Of a DNA stretch of 64,000 nt, positions 52,742 to 61,859 are shown piece by piece. The notes beneath the pieces were generated by a model. It was not told where the DNA came from. It made no database searches and was given only the letters and a program-made list of their open reading frames with translations. Numbering within the stretch: the first letter of the stretch is position 1; every line of letters begins with the position of its first letter. This DNA is from Nocardioides sp. Soil805 (GTDB lineage: Bacteria > Actinomycetota > Actinomycetes > Propionibacteriales > Nocardioidaceae): NCBI RefSeq assembly GCF_001429625.1, contig NZ_LMSU01000006.1, forward strand, positions 133,187 to 197,186, in the 5' to 3' direction. The position numbers and the translations under genes are program-made.

Positions 52742-54763
52742 GTGACCGACTCAGCAACGCCCAGCGCCAAGAAGCGCGGTGGCGGGCTCAGCTCCATGCT
52801 CCTCGCCGACCTCAAGTCGATGGCCGCCGGCATGGGCATCTCCGGTGCGGGCTCCATGAAGAAGGCGCAGCTCGTCGACGCCATCAAGGCCGCCCAGTCG
52901 GGCGCGCAGGGCGCTGCCCCGTCGGCGACCCCGCCGGCGGCCCAGGTGTCCTCCCCGGCTGCGACCCAGCCGGCAGTGGAGTCGAGCCCCCCGCGCGTCA
53001 CCCGCACGCAGCGTCCCGCCCGACGCGTCCCGGCGGCGGACTCGTCCGCCCCGGTCGAGCAGGCCGCCCCGGACGCCCCGCAGGCTCGCGACGACCGGCC
53101 CGCCCGCGACGACCGGCCGTCGTCCGAGGCGACCGCGTCCGACGAGCAGCGCCCGTCGCGCCAGCGCACCCGCAACCAGGCGCGTCAGCAGGACGACGCG
53201 GGCCGGGACCAGGGCCAGGACAAGGGCCAGGACCAGGGCGCCGCCAAGGGGCAGGACCAGGGTGCGGGCAAGGGCCAGGACCAGGGCGCCGCCAAGGGTC
53301 AGGACCAGGGCGCCGGCAAGGGCCAGCGCGGCCAGGACCGCCAGTCGGATCGCCAGCAGGACCGCCAGCCGGAGCAGCAGCAGCCCGCACAGCAGGGCAA
53401 GCAGTCCGGCAACCAGCAGTCCGGCAACCAGCAGGGCGGCCAGCCGAACCAGAACGCCCAGCAGAACAAGGACAACCAGCAGAACCAGCACGACCAGCAG
53501 GACCAGGACGACGACGGCGAGGGCGGCAGCCGCCGCAACCGGCGCCGCCGCGGGCGTGACCGCGACCGCGCCACCACCCGGCCGGGCAACCGCAACGAGC
53601 CCGACACGACCGTGCTCGAGGACGACGTCCTCGTGCCGGCCGCGGGCATCCTCGACGTGCTCGACAACTACGCGTTCGTCCGGACCTCGGGCTACCTGCC
53701 CGGGACCGACGACGTCTACCTCTCCTTGTCGATGGTGCGGAAGTTCGGCCTGCGCCGCGGCGACGCCATCGTCGGCCAGGTGCGCCAGCCCCGCGAGGGC
53801 GAGCGCAAGGAGAAGTTCAACCCGATGGTGCGCATCGACTCCGTCAACGGGGCCGACCCGGAGGCCGCGCGGGACCGTGCCGACTTCGACTCCTTCACGC
53901 CCGTGCACCCCGACGACCGGCTGCGCCTGGAGACCGACTCCACCAACCTCGTCGGCCGGGTGATCGACCTCGTCGCCCCGATGGGCAAGGGGCAGCGCGG
54001 CCTGCTGCTGGCCCCGCCGGCCACCGGCACGACCACCGTGCTGCAGTCCGTGGCGGCCTCGATCACGCGCAACAACCCCGAGTGCCACCTGATGATCGTG
54101 CTGCTCGACGAGCGTCCCGAGGAGGTCACCGACTTCCAGCGCTCCGTCAAGGGCGAGGTCATCGCTTCGACCTTCGACCGGCCCGCCACCGACCACACGA
54201 TGGTCGCCGAGCTGGCCATCGAGCGGGCCAAGCGTCTCGTCGAGCTCGGCCACGACGTCGTCGTGCTGCTGGACTCGCTGACCCGCCTCGGCCGGGCCTA
54301 CAACCTCGCGGCGCCGGCCAACGGCCGCGTGCTGGCCGGAGGGGTGGACGCGACCGCGCTGCATCCGCCGAAGGCCTTCTTCGGTGCCGCCCGCAACATC
54401 GAGCAGGGCGGCTCGCTCACCATCCTGGCCGCCGCGCTGGTGGACACCGGGTCGGCGACCGACGAGGTGATCCTCGAGGAGTTCACCGGGACCGCCAACA
54501 GCGTGGTGCGCCTCAACGGCGAGGTCGCCGCGCGGCGTACGTTCCCGGCGATCGACGTCCTGGCGTCCAGCACCCGGCGCGAGGACCTGCTCCTGACCCG
54601 TGAGGAGCACGAGATCACCGAGAAGCTGCGGCGCTCGCTGCTCGACCGCACCGCGGTCGAGGCGCACGAGGACGTCCTCGGGCGCGTGCGGGCCACGCAG
54701 TCCAACATCGAGCTGCTCACCCAGGTCCAGCGGACGCCCGCCGCTGCGGCGAAGCGCCGCTGA
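52742..54763 (+). CDS. rho: Transcription termination factor Rho with altered P-loop and disordered insert
   Basis: A 673-residue Rho. The N-terminal Rho-N helices (LLADLKSMAAGMGI) are followed by a long Gln/Gly/Asp/Asn-rich insert (about 35-290), a cold-shock-like RNA domain (VLDNYAFVRTSGYLPG) and the ATPase. The Walker A segment reads PPATGTTT (residues 425-432) where other Rho proteins have PPKAGKT: the P-loop lysine is Thr430 (codon ACG at 54029). Other normally basic positions are neutral: Ala545 (PKAFFGAARN), Ala572 (DTGSATDEV) and Thr582 (EFTGTAN). Retained are DERPEEVTD, the Walker B VVVLLDSLTR and the Arg finger region STRRED. It occupies the conserved thrB-rho-rpmE locus. GTG 52742 has a GGGAAGGG site upstream. 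Confidence 0.9.
   Translation: MTDSATPSAKKRGGGLSSMLLADLKSMAAGMGISGAGSMKKAQLVDAIKAAQSGAQGAAPSATPPAAQVSSPAATQPAVESSPPRVTRTQRPARRVPAADSSAPVEQAAPDAPQARDDRPARDDRPSSEATASDEQRPSRQRTRNQARQQDDAGRDQGQDKGQDQGAAKGQDQGAGKGQDQGAAKGQDQGAGKGQRGQDRQSDRQQDRQPEQQQPAQQGKQSGNQQSGNQQGGQPNQNAQQNKDNQQNQHDQQDQDDDGEGGSRRNRRRRGRDRDRATTRPGNRNEPDTTVLEDDVLVPAAGILDVLDNYAFVRTSGYLPGTDDVYLSLSMVRKFGLRRGDAIVGQVRQPREGERKEKFNPMVRIDSVNGADPEAARDRADFDSFTPVHPDDRLRLETDSTNLVGRVIDLVAPMGKGQRGLLLAPPATGTTTVLQSVAASITRNNPECHLMIVLLDERPEEVTDFQRSVKGEVIASTFDRPATDHTMVAELAIERAKRLVELGHDVVVLLDSLTRLGRAYNLAAPANGRVLAGGVDATALHPPKAFFGAARNIEQGGSLTILAAALVDTGSATDEVILEEFTGTANSVVRLNGEVAARRTFPAIDVLASSTRREDLLLTREEHEITEKLRRSLLDRTAVEAHEDVLGRVRATQSNIELLTQVQRTPAAAAKRR
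53225..53320 (+). repeat. Four 24-bp tandem repeats in the rho insert
   Basis: Four in-frame 24-base units encode G-Q-D-Q-G-A-[A/G]-K. They sit in the Gln-rich disordered part of Rho. Copy-number change by slippage would keep the reading frame. Confidence 0.85.
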
Positions 54764-54801
54764 CGGGGCTAGGGTCGGCACGGACGAGAGCGAGGACGCA
54801 C

Positions 54802-55173
54802 ATGGCACGCATCGTGGTCGCTGACGACGACATCGACATCCGGGAGCTGGTGGAGTTCAAGCTCTCCACGCTCGGGCACGACATCGTCGCGGTCTCCGAC
54901 GGCCAGGCGGCGGTCGACGCCTGCCAGGCCGACCGCCCCGACCTGGCGGTGCTGGACGTGATGATGCCGGGGCTGTCGGGACTCGACGCCGTGCGCCTGA
55001 TCCGCGCCGACGAGGCGCTGGCCGACCTGCCGGTCATCCTGCTCACCGCGCGGGCACAGGAGTCGGACGTCGAGACCGGTTTCGGGTCCGGCGCCGACGA
55101 CTACATCACCAAGCCGTTCAGCCCCCGCGAGCTCGCCACCCGCGTCGAGGCACTGCTCTCCCGCGCCCGGTAG
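54802..55173 (+). CDS. Orphan single-domain response regulator
   Basis: A 123-residue CheY-like receiver with no output domain. The acidic pocket is VVADDDID, the phospho-acceptor is Asp52 ([10 protein letters not shown]), and ILLTAR and the ITKPFSP lysine complete the site. No sensor kinase is next to it. It lies between rho and rpmE, a position that is empty in the M. tuberculosis order. TAGGGT lies upstream near 54768 and GAGGA precedes the ATG. The partner is unknown. Confidence 0.9.
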   Translation: MARIVVADDDIDIRELVEFKLSTLGHDIVAVSDGQAAVDACQADRPDLAVLDVMMPGLSGLDAVRLIRADEALADLPVILLTARAQESDVETGFGSGADDYITKPFSPRELATRVEALLSRAR

Positions 55174-55200
55174 CGACCGTCCCCACCCGCCGCGGCGAGG

Positions 55201-55227
55201 GGGAATGCCGCGATTGGGTACGGCGTT
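55201..55227 (+). promoter_or_regulatory. SigR-type promoter ahead of rpmE
   Basis: GGGAAT (55201-55206), exactly 18 bases, then GTT (55225-55227): identical in form and spacing to the promoter in front of sigR. It would give an rpmE leader of about 85 bases. Confidence 0.85.
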
Positions 55228-55237
55228 GTCAGGGGTG

Positions 55238-55251
55238 GCACACTTGTGTGC
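55238..55251. promoter_or_regulatory. Palindrome just downstream of the SigR promoter
   Basis: GCACAC-TT-GTGTGC is a perfect inverted repeat at about the expected transcript start of rpmE. It might be a repressor site or an RNA hairpin at the 5' end of the mRNA. Confidence 0.35.
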
Positions 55252-55318
55252 TGGCTCCGGTTCACGTCCACGCATCCGCGCGTGCACGACCCGGCGGCAA
55301 CGTCTGGAGAGGAACACC

Positions 55319-55549
55319 ATGAAGAAGGACATCCACCCGGAGTACGTCGAGACCCAGGTCACCTGCACCTGTGGCGCGGCGTTCACCACCCGCAGCACCG
55401 CGACCTCCGGCTCGCTCAAGGCCGACGTCTGCTCGCAGTGCCACCCGTTCTACACCGGCAAGCAGAAGATCCTCGACACCGGCGGCCGCGTCGCCCGGTT
55501 CGAGGCCCGCTACGCCAAGAAGGCTCCCCAGGGCGCCGACAGCAAGTAG
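55319..55549 (+). CDS. rpmE: 50S ribosomal protein bL31, zinc-binding type
   Basis: A 76-residue bL31. The zinc-binding cysteines are C-x-C in [10 protein letters not shown] and C-x2-C in [14 protein letters not shown], so this is the zinc-requiring form. The ATG at 55319 has GGAGAGGA upstream. A SigR-type promoter precedes it, linking this zinc-thiol protein to the thiol-stress regulon. A strong terminator follows. Confidence 0.96.
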   Translation: MKKDIHPEYVETQVTCTCGAAFTTRSTATSGSLKADVCSQCHPFYTGKQKILDTGGRVARFEARYAKKAPQGADSK

Positions 55550-55560
55550 CTCGTCCCCAG

Positions 55561-55591
55561 CGCCGATCTCCCGCCCCGCGGGAGGTCGGCG
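55561..55591 (+). terminator. 14-bp hairpin terminator after rpmE
   Basis: CGCCGATCTCCCGC and GCGGGAGGTCGGCG pair over 14 bases (one G-T) with a CCC loop, 11 bases after the rpmE stop and followed by TTGTGCATTT. It separates rpmE from prfA. Confidence 0.8.
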
Positions 55592-55634
55592 TTGTGCATT
55601 TCCCCCAGCCCAGCCAGCCCCCAGGAGCGCACCG

Positions 55635-56708
55635 ATGTTCGAGGCCGTCGAGGGACTCGTCGCCGAGCACGCGAGCCTGGAGCACCAGCTCGCCGCGCCC
55701 GAGACGCACGCCGACCAGCGGCTGGCCAAGCGCCTCAACCAGCGCTACGCCGAGCTCAGCGCCGTGGTGGCCACCTGGCGCGACTGGCTCGAGCTCGGTG
55801 AGGACATCGAGGCGGCGCGCGAGCTCGCCGCCGACGACCCCGCCTTCGCCGACGAGGCGCTCGCCCTCGAGGCCCGCCGCGAGAAGGCCGAGGAGCGGCT
55901 GCGCCACCTGCTGGTGCCGCGCGACCCCACCGACGCCAAGGACGCGCTCCTCGAGGTCAAGTCGGGGGAGGGGGGTGAGGAGTCGGCGCTCTTCGCCGGC
56001 GACCTGCTCCGGATGTACACCCGCTTCGCCGAGGCGCGCGGCTGGCGCACGGAGGTCCTCGACGCCACCGAGTCCGACCTCGGCGGCTACAAGTCGGTCA
56101 CCGTGGCGGTCAAGGCCCGCGGCACCTCCGAGCCCGGCCAGGCGCCGTACGGGCTGCTCAAGTTCGAGGGTGGCGTCCACCGCGTCCAGCGGGTGCCCGT
56201 CACGGAGTCGCAGGGCCGGGTCCACACCAGCGCCGCCGGCGTGCTGGTGATGCCGGAGGCCGAGGACCTCGACGTCGAGATCAACGACGCCGACCTGCGC
56301 ATCGACGTCTACCGCTCGTCGGGCCCGGGCGGGCAGAGCGTCAACACGACCGACTCGGCGGTGCGCATCACGCACGTGCCGACGGGCATCGTGGCGAGCT
56401 GCCAGAACGAGAAGAGCCAGCTGCAGAACAAGGAGTCCGCGCTGCGCATCCTGCGGGCGCGGATCCTGGCCGCCGCCCAGGAGGCCGCGGACGCCGAGGC
56501 GAGCGAGGCACGGCGCAGCCAGGTCCGCACGGTGGACCGCTCCGAGCGCATCCGCACCTACAACTACCCGGAGAACCGCATCTCCGACCACCGCACCGGC
56601 TACAAGTCCTACAACCTCGACCAGGTGCTCGACGGGGACCTCGGCCCCGTCCTCCAGTCCAGCATCGACGCCGACCTGGCGGCCCGGCTCGAGGCGCTGG
56701 ACCAGTGA
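55635..56708 (+). CDS. prfA: Peptide chain release factor 1
   Basis: A 357-residue class I release factor for UAA/UAG. It has the PxT-type recognition motif PVT (residues 188-190) and the peptidyl-transfer GGQ (232-234) in [16 protein letters not shown]. The GGQ glutamine would be methylated by PrmC, encoded next. The ATG at 55635 follows CAGGAG. Coupled to prmC by a four-base overlap. Confidence 0.97.
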   Translation: MFEAVEGLVAEHASLEHQLAAPETHADQRLAKRLNQRYAELSAVVATWRDWLELGEDIEAARELAADDPAFADEALALEARREKAEERLRHLLVPRDPTDAKDALLEVKSGEGGEESALFAGDLLRMYTRFAEARGWRTEVLDATESDLGGYKSVTVAVKARGTSEPGQAPYGLLKFEGGVHRVQRVPVTESQGRVHTSAAGVLVMPEAEDLDVEINDADLRIDVYRSSGPGGQSVNTTDSAVRITHVPTGIVASCQNEKSQLQNKESALRILRARILAAAQEAADAEASEARRSQVRTVDRSERIRTYNYPENRISDHRTGYKSYNLDQVLDGDLGPVLQSSIDADLAARLEALDQ

Positions 56709-57541
56709 CCCGGGAGCTGCGTCGTGCGGCGGCCGAGACGCTGCGGGTGGCCGGCGTCGCCTCCCCGGAGCGGGACGCCGAGCTGCTGCTCGCCCACGTC
56801 CTCGACGTCTCCCTCGGCAGGCTCGTCCTGGTCGACGACGTCTCGCCCGAGCAGCGGGAGGCGTACGACGCGCTCGTCGCGCGTCGCGCGGCCCGCGAGC
56901 CGCTCCAGCACCTGACCGGCACGGCCGCCTTCCGCCACGTCGAGCTGCTCGTCGGGCCCGGCGTCTTCGTGCCCCGCCCCGAGACCGAGCTGCTCGCGGG
57001 GTGGGCGATCGAGGCGACCGAGGGCCTGGGGTCCCCGGTCGTCGTCGACCTCTGCACGGGCTCGGGTGCCATCGCGCGCGCGGTCGCCGACGAGGTGCCC
57101 GGCGCCGACGTGCACGCCGTCGAGCTCGACGAGGGCGCCTGGGCGTGGGCCGAGCGCAACCTGGCCGGCACCGGCGTGGACCTGCGCCACGGCGACCTCG
57201 CCACCGCGTTCGACGACCTGCTCGGCACGGTCGACGTGGTGGTCTGCAACCCGCCGTACGTCCCCCTCGAGGCCTGGGAGTCCGTGGCCGCCGAGGCGCG
57301 CGACCACGACCCCCACCTGGCGCTCTTCTCCGGCGACGACGGCCTCGACGCGATCCGGGTCCTCGCGGTGCGCGCCGCCGCGCTGCTGCGACCCGGGGGA
57401 GTCCTCGGGTTCGAGCACGCGGACGCCCAGGGGGAGGCGGCCCCGGCCGTCCTGCGCGCCACCGGACGCTGGGCCGAGGTCGTCGACCACCGCGACCTGG
57501 CAGGTCGTCCACGCTTCACCACGGCGCGACTGGCACGATGA
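56705..57541 (+). CDS. prmC: Release factor glutamine methyltransferase
   Basis: A 278-residue SAM-dependent methyltransferase. The N-terminal helical domain ends with [13 protein letters not shown], the SAM site is [16 protein letters not shown] and the glutamine-binding motif is [11 protein letters not shown]. It methylates the GGQ glutamine of release factors. It overlaps both neighbours (GTGA with prfA, ATGA with the Sua5-type gene). Confidence 0.96.
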   Translation: MTRELRRAAAETLRVAGVASPERDAELLLAHVLDVSLGRLVLVDDVSPEQREAYDALVARRAAREPLQHLTGTAAFRHVELLVGPGVFVPRPETELLAGWAIEATEGLGSPVVVDLCTGSGAIARAVADEVPGADVHAVELDEGAWAWAERNLAGTGVDLRHGDLATAFDDLLGTVDVVVCNPPYVPLEAWESVAAEARDHDPHLALFSGDDGLDAIRVLAVRAAALLRPGGVLGFEHADAQGEAAPAVLRATGRWAEVVDHRDLAGRPRFTTARLAR

Positions 57542-58203
57542 CCCTCGTGAAACGGCTTGGGGTGACGACCGAGGACGAGCGCGAGGCGGCCATCGAGGCG
57601 GCGGCGACCGCCGTACGACGCGGACTGCTGGTCGTGCTGCCCACCGACACGGTGTACGGCGTGGCCGCCGACGCGTTCGACGCGGACGCGGTCCAGGCGC
57701 TCCTCGACGCCAAGGGCCGCGGCCGCGAGATGCCGCCGCCGGTGCTGGTGAGCACCGCGACCACCCTCGACGCCCTCGCCGTCGGCGTGCCGACCTACGC
57801 CCGCGCTCTCGTGGAGCGCTTCTGGCCCGGGCCGTTGACCATCGTGTGCCGCCAGCAGACCTCGCTGCAGTGGGACCTGGGCGAGACCCGGGGCACGGTG
57901 GCCGTGCGGATGCCCGACCACGAGGTCGCGCTGGCGGTCCTCGAGCGCACCGGTCCGCTGGCCGTCAGCTCGGCCAACACCACCGGCCTGCCGGCTGCCC
58001 GCGACGCCGACGAGGCCGAGCGGATGCTCGGCGACTCCGTCGAGGTGGTCGTCGACGGCGGCCCGGTCGACGGGGGAGAGGCCTCGACCATCGTGGACTG
58101 CACAGGCCCGCAGGGTCGCGTCCTGCGCCGCGGCGCCCTGTCGTTGGAGGAGCTCAACGAGGTCCTCGAGCCCCTCGGGGTCCCACTCACGGACGAGGGC
58201 TGA
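57538..58203 (+). CDS. L-threonylcarbamoyladenylate synthase (Sua5/TsaC)
   Basis: A 221-residue YrdC-fold enzyme that makes threonylcarbamoyl-AMP for the t6A modification of tRNAs. Motifs are LPTDTVYGVAADAFD, FWPGPLTIV, and the SSANTTG loop. It is the short form without the Sua5 C-terminal domain, as usual after prmC in actinobacteria. The start overlaps prmC and the stop overlaps the WecA-like gene. Confidence 0.93.
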   Translation: MTLVKRLGVTTEDEREAAIEAAATAVRRGLLVVLPTDTVYGVAADAFDADAVQALLDAKGRGREMPPPVLVSTATTLDALAVGVPTYARALVERFWPGPLTIVCRQQTSLQWDLGETRGTVAVRMPDHEVALAVLERTGPLAVSSANTTGLPAARDADEAERMLGDSVEVVVDGGPVDGGEASTIVDCTGPQGRVLRRGALSLEELNEVLEPLGVPLTDEG

Positions 58204-59354
58204 TGCGCGAGTACCTCCTCGTCTTCCTCGTGGCCGGCACGGCCACCTACCTGCTCACCGTCATCGCCCGCGAGATCGCGCTGCGCACCGGCGCGGTCGC
58301 CGCGGTCCGTGACCGCGACGTGCACGACGCCCCGATCCCCTATCTGGGGGGACTGGCCATGCTGGGCGGGCTGGTCGCGGCCTACCTGGTGGCCCGCGAG
58401 CTGCCGTTCCTCTCCCGCAGCGACCCGTTCGTCTTCCGCGACGCCGGCGTGGTGCTGGTCGCCGGGGCGCTGATCTGCGCGGTGGGGGTCGTCGACGACA
58501 TCTTCGAGATCGACGCGCTCACCAAGCTCGGGGGACAGGTGCTGGCCGCCGGCCTGCTGGTCTACTCCCAGGTGCGCTTCTACTACCTGCCCGGGGCCGG
58601 GGACTCCCAGTTCCTCCTCGACCCCAACCAGGGCGCGCTGCTGACCGTCATCGTGGTGGTGGCGACCATCAACGCGGTCAACTTCGTCGACGGGCTCGAC
58701 GGGCTGGCGGCCGGCGTGGTCTGCATCGGGGCCGTCGCCTTCTTCGTCTTCTGCTACGTCCTCACCGACCAGAAGGACCTCACCCTGGCCTCCACCGGGG
58801 CCCTGCTGAGCGCGGCGCTGGCCGGTGTGTGCGCCGGCTTCCTGCCGCACAACTTCCACCCGGCCCGCCTCTTCATGGGCGACTCGGGCTCGATGCTCCT
58901 CGGCATCGTCTTCTCCGCCAGCACCCTCACGCTCACCGGCCAGTTCAACGGCACCGACATCTCCTCTGACGGCAACAGCACCGTCGTGGCGGTGCTCCCG
59001 GTGCTGCTCCCGGTGTCCCTGCTCCTGGTGCCGGTCGCCGACCTGGTGCTGGCCGTCGTACGCCGCACGCGGGCGGGGCGCTCGCCGTTCGCCCCCGACA
59101 AGCAGCACCTGCACCACCGCCTGCTCGAGATCGGCCACTCCCAGCGCAGGGCGGTCCTCATCATGTGGCTCTGGGCCGGTCTCGTGTCGAGCGGTGCCGT
59201 GCTGACCAGCCTCTACAGCGGTCCGTGGATGTGGGCCGGTCTCGGCACGATGTTCGTGCTCACCGTGGCCCTCACGTTCCTGGTGCCGGTCCTCAGGAAG
59301 CCCGGCCAGCCGGAGGTCGAACCCCTCGGTTCGGAGCCGACGGGGACTTTGTGA
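58203..59354 (+). CDS. MraY/WecA family undecaprenyl-phosphate sugar-phosphate transferase
   Basis: A 383-residue polytopic membrane enzyme with about ten helices. It has DAPIPYLGGLAM, the Asp-rich VGVVDDIF, NAVNFVDGLDGLAAG, FMGDSGSMLLG and the late PDKQHLHHRLLEIG. It links a sugar-1-phosphate (probably GlcNAc-1-P) to undecaprenyl or decaprenyl phosphate to begin a wall glycan. The M. tuberculosis equivalent at this locus is Rv1302 (WecA). Its stop lies within a CRP-like palindrome ahead of the atp operon. Confidence 0.92.
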   Translation: MREYLLVFLVAGTATYLLTVIAREIALRTGAVAAVRDRDVHDAPIPYLGGLAMLGGLVAAYLVARELPFLSRSDPFVFRDAGVVLVAGALICAVGVVDDIFEIDALTKLGGQVLAAGLLVYSQVRFYYLPGAGDSQFLLDPNQGALLTVIVVVATINAVNFVDGLDGLAAGVVCIGAVAFFVFCYVLTDQKDLTLASTGALLSAALAGVCAGFLPHNFHPARLFMGDSGSMLLGIVFSASTLTLTGQFNGTDISSDGNSTVVAVLPVLLPVSLLLVPVADLVLAVVRRTRAGRSPFAPDKQHLHHRLLEIGHSQRRAVLIMWLWAGLVSSGAVLTSLYSGPWMWAGLGTMFVLTVALTFLVPVLRKPGQPEVEPLGSEPTGTL

Positions 59355-59365
59355 TAGTTTTCACG
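59350..59365. promoter_or_regulatory. CRP/GlxR-like site ahead of the atp operon
   Basis: TGTGA-TAGTTT-TCACG is a near-perfect match to the CRP consensus TGTGA-N6-TCACA (one mismatch at the last base). It overlaps the stop of the WecA-like gene and its AT-rich centre (TAGTTT) is also a plausible -10 box. Confidence 0.6.
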
Positions 59366-59366
59366 A

Positions 59367-59391
59367 GCGGTCGCAGCAGCCTTGCGACCGC
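59367..59391 (+). terminator. 9-bp hairpin between the WecA-like gene and the atp operon
   Basis: GCGGTCGCA and TGCGACCGC pair perfectly around a 7-base loop. It lies just after the CRP-like site, so it could end the upstream transcript or be a leader hairpin of the atp mRNA. Confidence 0.5.
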
Positions 59392-59436
59392 CCCGTTCCA
59401 CCGTTGACAGACACCCTCCACAGGACGGCCGCCGAC

Positions 59437-59892
59437 ATGACGACCGAGTCGAAGCAGGACACCCGCCGCGGTGCTTCCCCGCTCCTCGGTGCCGCGACCG
59501 CCGGGCTGGTCCTGGTCGTCGTGGTCGTCGTCCTGGCCGGTCTCGTCGACGGGAGGCAGGGCGCCCTCGGTGCCGCCGCCGGGGGAGTGCTGGCCCTGGC
59601 CGTCTTCGCGACCGGGACGGCTGTCGTGCAGACGGCCGCACGGGTGATGCCGACCGCCTCGCTCCTCGTGGCGCTGCTGACCTACACGCTCCAGGTCGTG
59701 CTCATGGGCGCCGTGGCGGTGGCCCTGTCCCGGTCAGGGATCGTCGGTGACGGACCCTCCCGCGGCTGGTTCGCGGGCGCCGTCATCGCGGTCACCGTGA
59801 CCTGGATGGTGGTGCAGGTGTGGATCGTCGGGAGGCAGCGCATCCCGGTCTACGACCTGTCCGCGGGCGCTCGGCCCGGGGGTGAGCGATGA
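59437..59892 (+). CDS. Small membrane protein heading the atp operon (AtpI-like)
   Basis: A 151-residue protein with four predicted helices (about 20-40, 45-65, 73-95 and 105-128), for example LLVALLTYTLQVVLMGAVAV. Position and topology suggest the AtpI/subunit-I role (help in c-ring assembly or Mg supply), like Rv1303. The sequence itself is poorly conserved. ATG 59437 is chosen; a TTG at 59404 is in frame upstream. The stop overlaps the next gene. Confidence 0.7.
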   Translation: MTTESKQDTRRGASPLLGAATAGLVLVVVVVVLAGLVDGRQGALGAAAGGVLALAVFATGTAVVQTAARVMPTASLLVALLTYTLQVVLMGAVAVALSRSGIVGDGPSRGWFAGAVIAVTVTWMVVQVWIVGRQRIPVYDLSAGARPGGER

Positions 59893-60146
59893 ACGCGACG
59901 ACTGCTAGGGTTCGGTCCGCGATGGCTCGAGAGAATTCCCCGCCTGCCGGACCGGACGACTCCCCCAAGGGCGACCCCTGGCACGCCTTCGGGTACATCG
60001 TCTCGGGCGTGGCGGTCTACGGCCTGGTCGGCTGGTTGCTCGATCGCTGGCTGGGAACGGCGTTCCTCGTCGCGATCGGCATCCTCGTCGGTGCCGGGTT
60101 CGGGATCTACATGACGTACGCACGATTCAACAAGGCAAGCCAGTAG
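59889..60146 (+). CDS. AtpZ/AtpI family small membrane protein
   Basis: An 85-residue protein with two membrane helices (VSGVAVYGLVGWLLDRWLG and FLVAIGILVGAGFGIYMTYARF). This is the AtpZ/AtpI (F0F1-ATPase subunit) family, with the conserved D-R-W-L-G between helices. The N-terminus is Pro-rich and soluble. ATG 59889 overlaps the previous stop; ATG 59922 is an alternative. Confidence 0.82.
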   Translation: MNATTARVRSAMARENSPPAGPDDSPKGDPWHAFGYIVSGVAVYGLVGWLLDRWLGTAFLVAIGILVGAGFGIYMTYARFNKASQ

Positions 60147-60154
60147 GAGATTTG

Positions 60155-60961
60155 GTGACCACCACGTTCGGCATCGCCATGGCGGAGTCCGGGGACGAGT
60201 TCGTCCCGCCGGGCCCCAACAGCTTCGACTTCAGCGCCGTGCCGCTCTTCCACCTGGGGGAGTACGCCGTGACCAAGCCGCTCGTCCAGCTGCTGCTGGG
60301 TGGGCTGGTGGTCTTCCTGTTCTTCTACGCCGCCACCCGCCGCGTGTCCCTCGTCCCGGGTCGCATGCAGTTCGCCGGCGAGAGCGCGTACGGGATGGTC
60401 CGCAACTCGATCGGCCGCGACATCATCGGCAGCCACGACTTCCAGCGGTTCGTCCCCTACCTGGTGACGCTCTTCTTCTTCATCCTGGTCAACAACGTGA
60501 TGGCCTCGGTCCCGCTGGTCCAGTTCCCCACGTTCTCGCGGGCCTCGATGGCCTACGCGCTCGCCGCGCTGAGCTGGGTCATCTACAACGCGGTCGGCAT
60601 TAAGAAGCACGGCCTCCTGGGCTACCTCAAGCTGCAGACCGTGCCCTCGGGCGTCACGCCCCTGATGTACCCGCTGCTCGTGCCCCTGGAGTTCTTCTCC
60701 AACATCGTGGTCCGCCCGGTCACTTTGGCCCTGCGTCTGTTCGCCAACATGTTCGCCGGCCACCTGCTGCTGATCCTGTTCACCACCGGTGGGCTCTACC
60801 TGATCGAGCAGGGTGGCATCGGCTACGTGGCCGGTCCGCTCGCCTGGGTGCTGGCCATCGCCATCGCCTTCCTCGAGCTGCTGGTCCAGTTCCTGCAGGC
60901 CTACGTCTTCACCCTGCTCAACGCCATGTACATCTCGGGTGCCCTCGCCGACGAGCACTGA
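60155..60961 (+). CDS. atpB: ATP synthase F0 subunit a
   Basis: A 268-residue subunit a, the proton half-channel. The essential Arg lies in [20 protein letters not shown], and a late [20 protein letters not shown] helix is typical. GTG 60155 is used because AGGAGA is 4 bases upstream; TTG 60152 is too close to that site. The periplasmic N-terminus fits other actinobacteria. Confidence 0.96.
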   Translation: MTTTFGIAMAESGDEFVPPGPNSFDFSAVPLFHLGEYAVTKPLVQLLLGGLVVFLFFYAATRRVSLVPGRMQFAGESAYGMVRNSIGRDIIGSHDFQRFVPYLVTLFFFILVNNVMASVPLVQFPTFSRASMAYALAALSWVIYNAVGIKKHGLLGYLKLQTVPSGVTPLMYPLLVPLEFFSNIVVRPVTLALRLFANMFAGHLLLILFTTGGLYLIEQGGIGYVAGPLAWVLAIAIAFLELLVQFLQAYVFTLLNAMYISGALADEH

Positions 60962-61050
60962 TCCCACGCAGCACTGCGCTCCGGCCAGCGCTGGGACCCC
61001 GAGTAGCACGACTTCACCTCACCAGTAGAAACAACCGAAAGGAAACAGCC

Positions 61051-61254
61051 GTGGACGGCAACCTCAACATGATCGGCTACGGACTCGCGGCCATCGGCCC
61101 CGGCGTCGGCATCGGCCTGATCTTCGCGGCCTACATCTCCGGTGTCGCGCGTCAGCCCGAGGCGCAGGGTCGCCTCCAGTCGATCGCGATCCTCGGCTTC
61201 GCGCTCGCCGAGGCGCTCGCCATCATCGGCATCGCGCTCGCGTTCGTCCTCTGA
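61051..61254 (+). CDS. atpE: ATP synthase F0 subunit c
   Basis: A 67-residue hairpin protein that forms the c-ring. Helix 1 is glycine-rich ([15 protein letters not shown]), the polar loop is RQPEAQG, and the proton-carrying residue is Glu54 ([12 protein letters not shown]), the target of bedaquiline-type drugs in mycobacteria. The GTG start is preceded by GAAAGGA. Confidence 0.96.
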   Translation: MDGNLNMIGYGLAAIGPGVGIGLIFAAYISGVARQPEAQGRLQSIAILGFALAEALAIIGIALAFVL

Positions 61255-61277
61255 CGCCCCCCGCACGCACGCACTGA

Positions 61278-61858
<581 letters not shown>

Positions 61859-61859
<1 letters not shown>

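Noticed and set aside
53209-53330. Short-period repeats in rho as a possible CRISPR or mobile-element remnant
   Set aside because: The units are 24 bp, in frame, without spacers, and inside an intact rho coding region.
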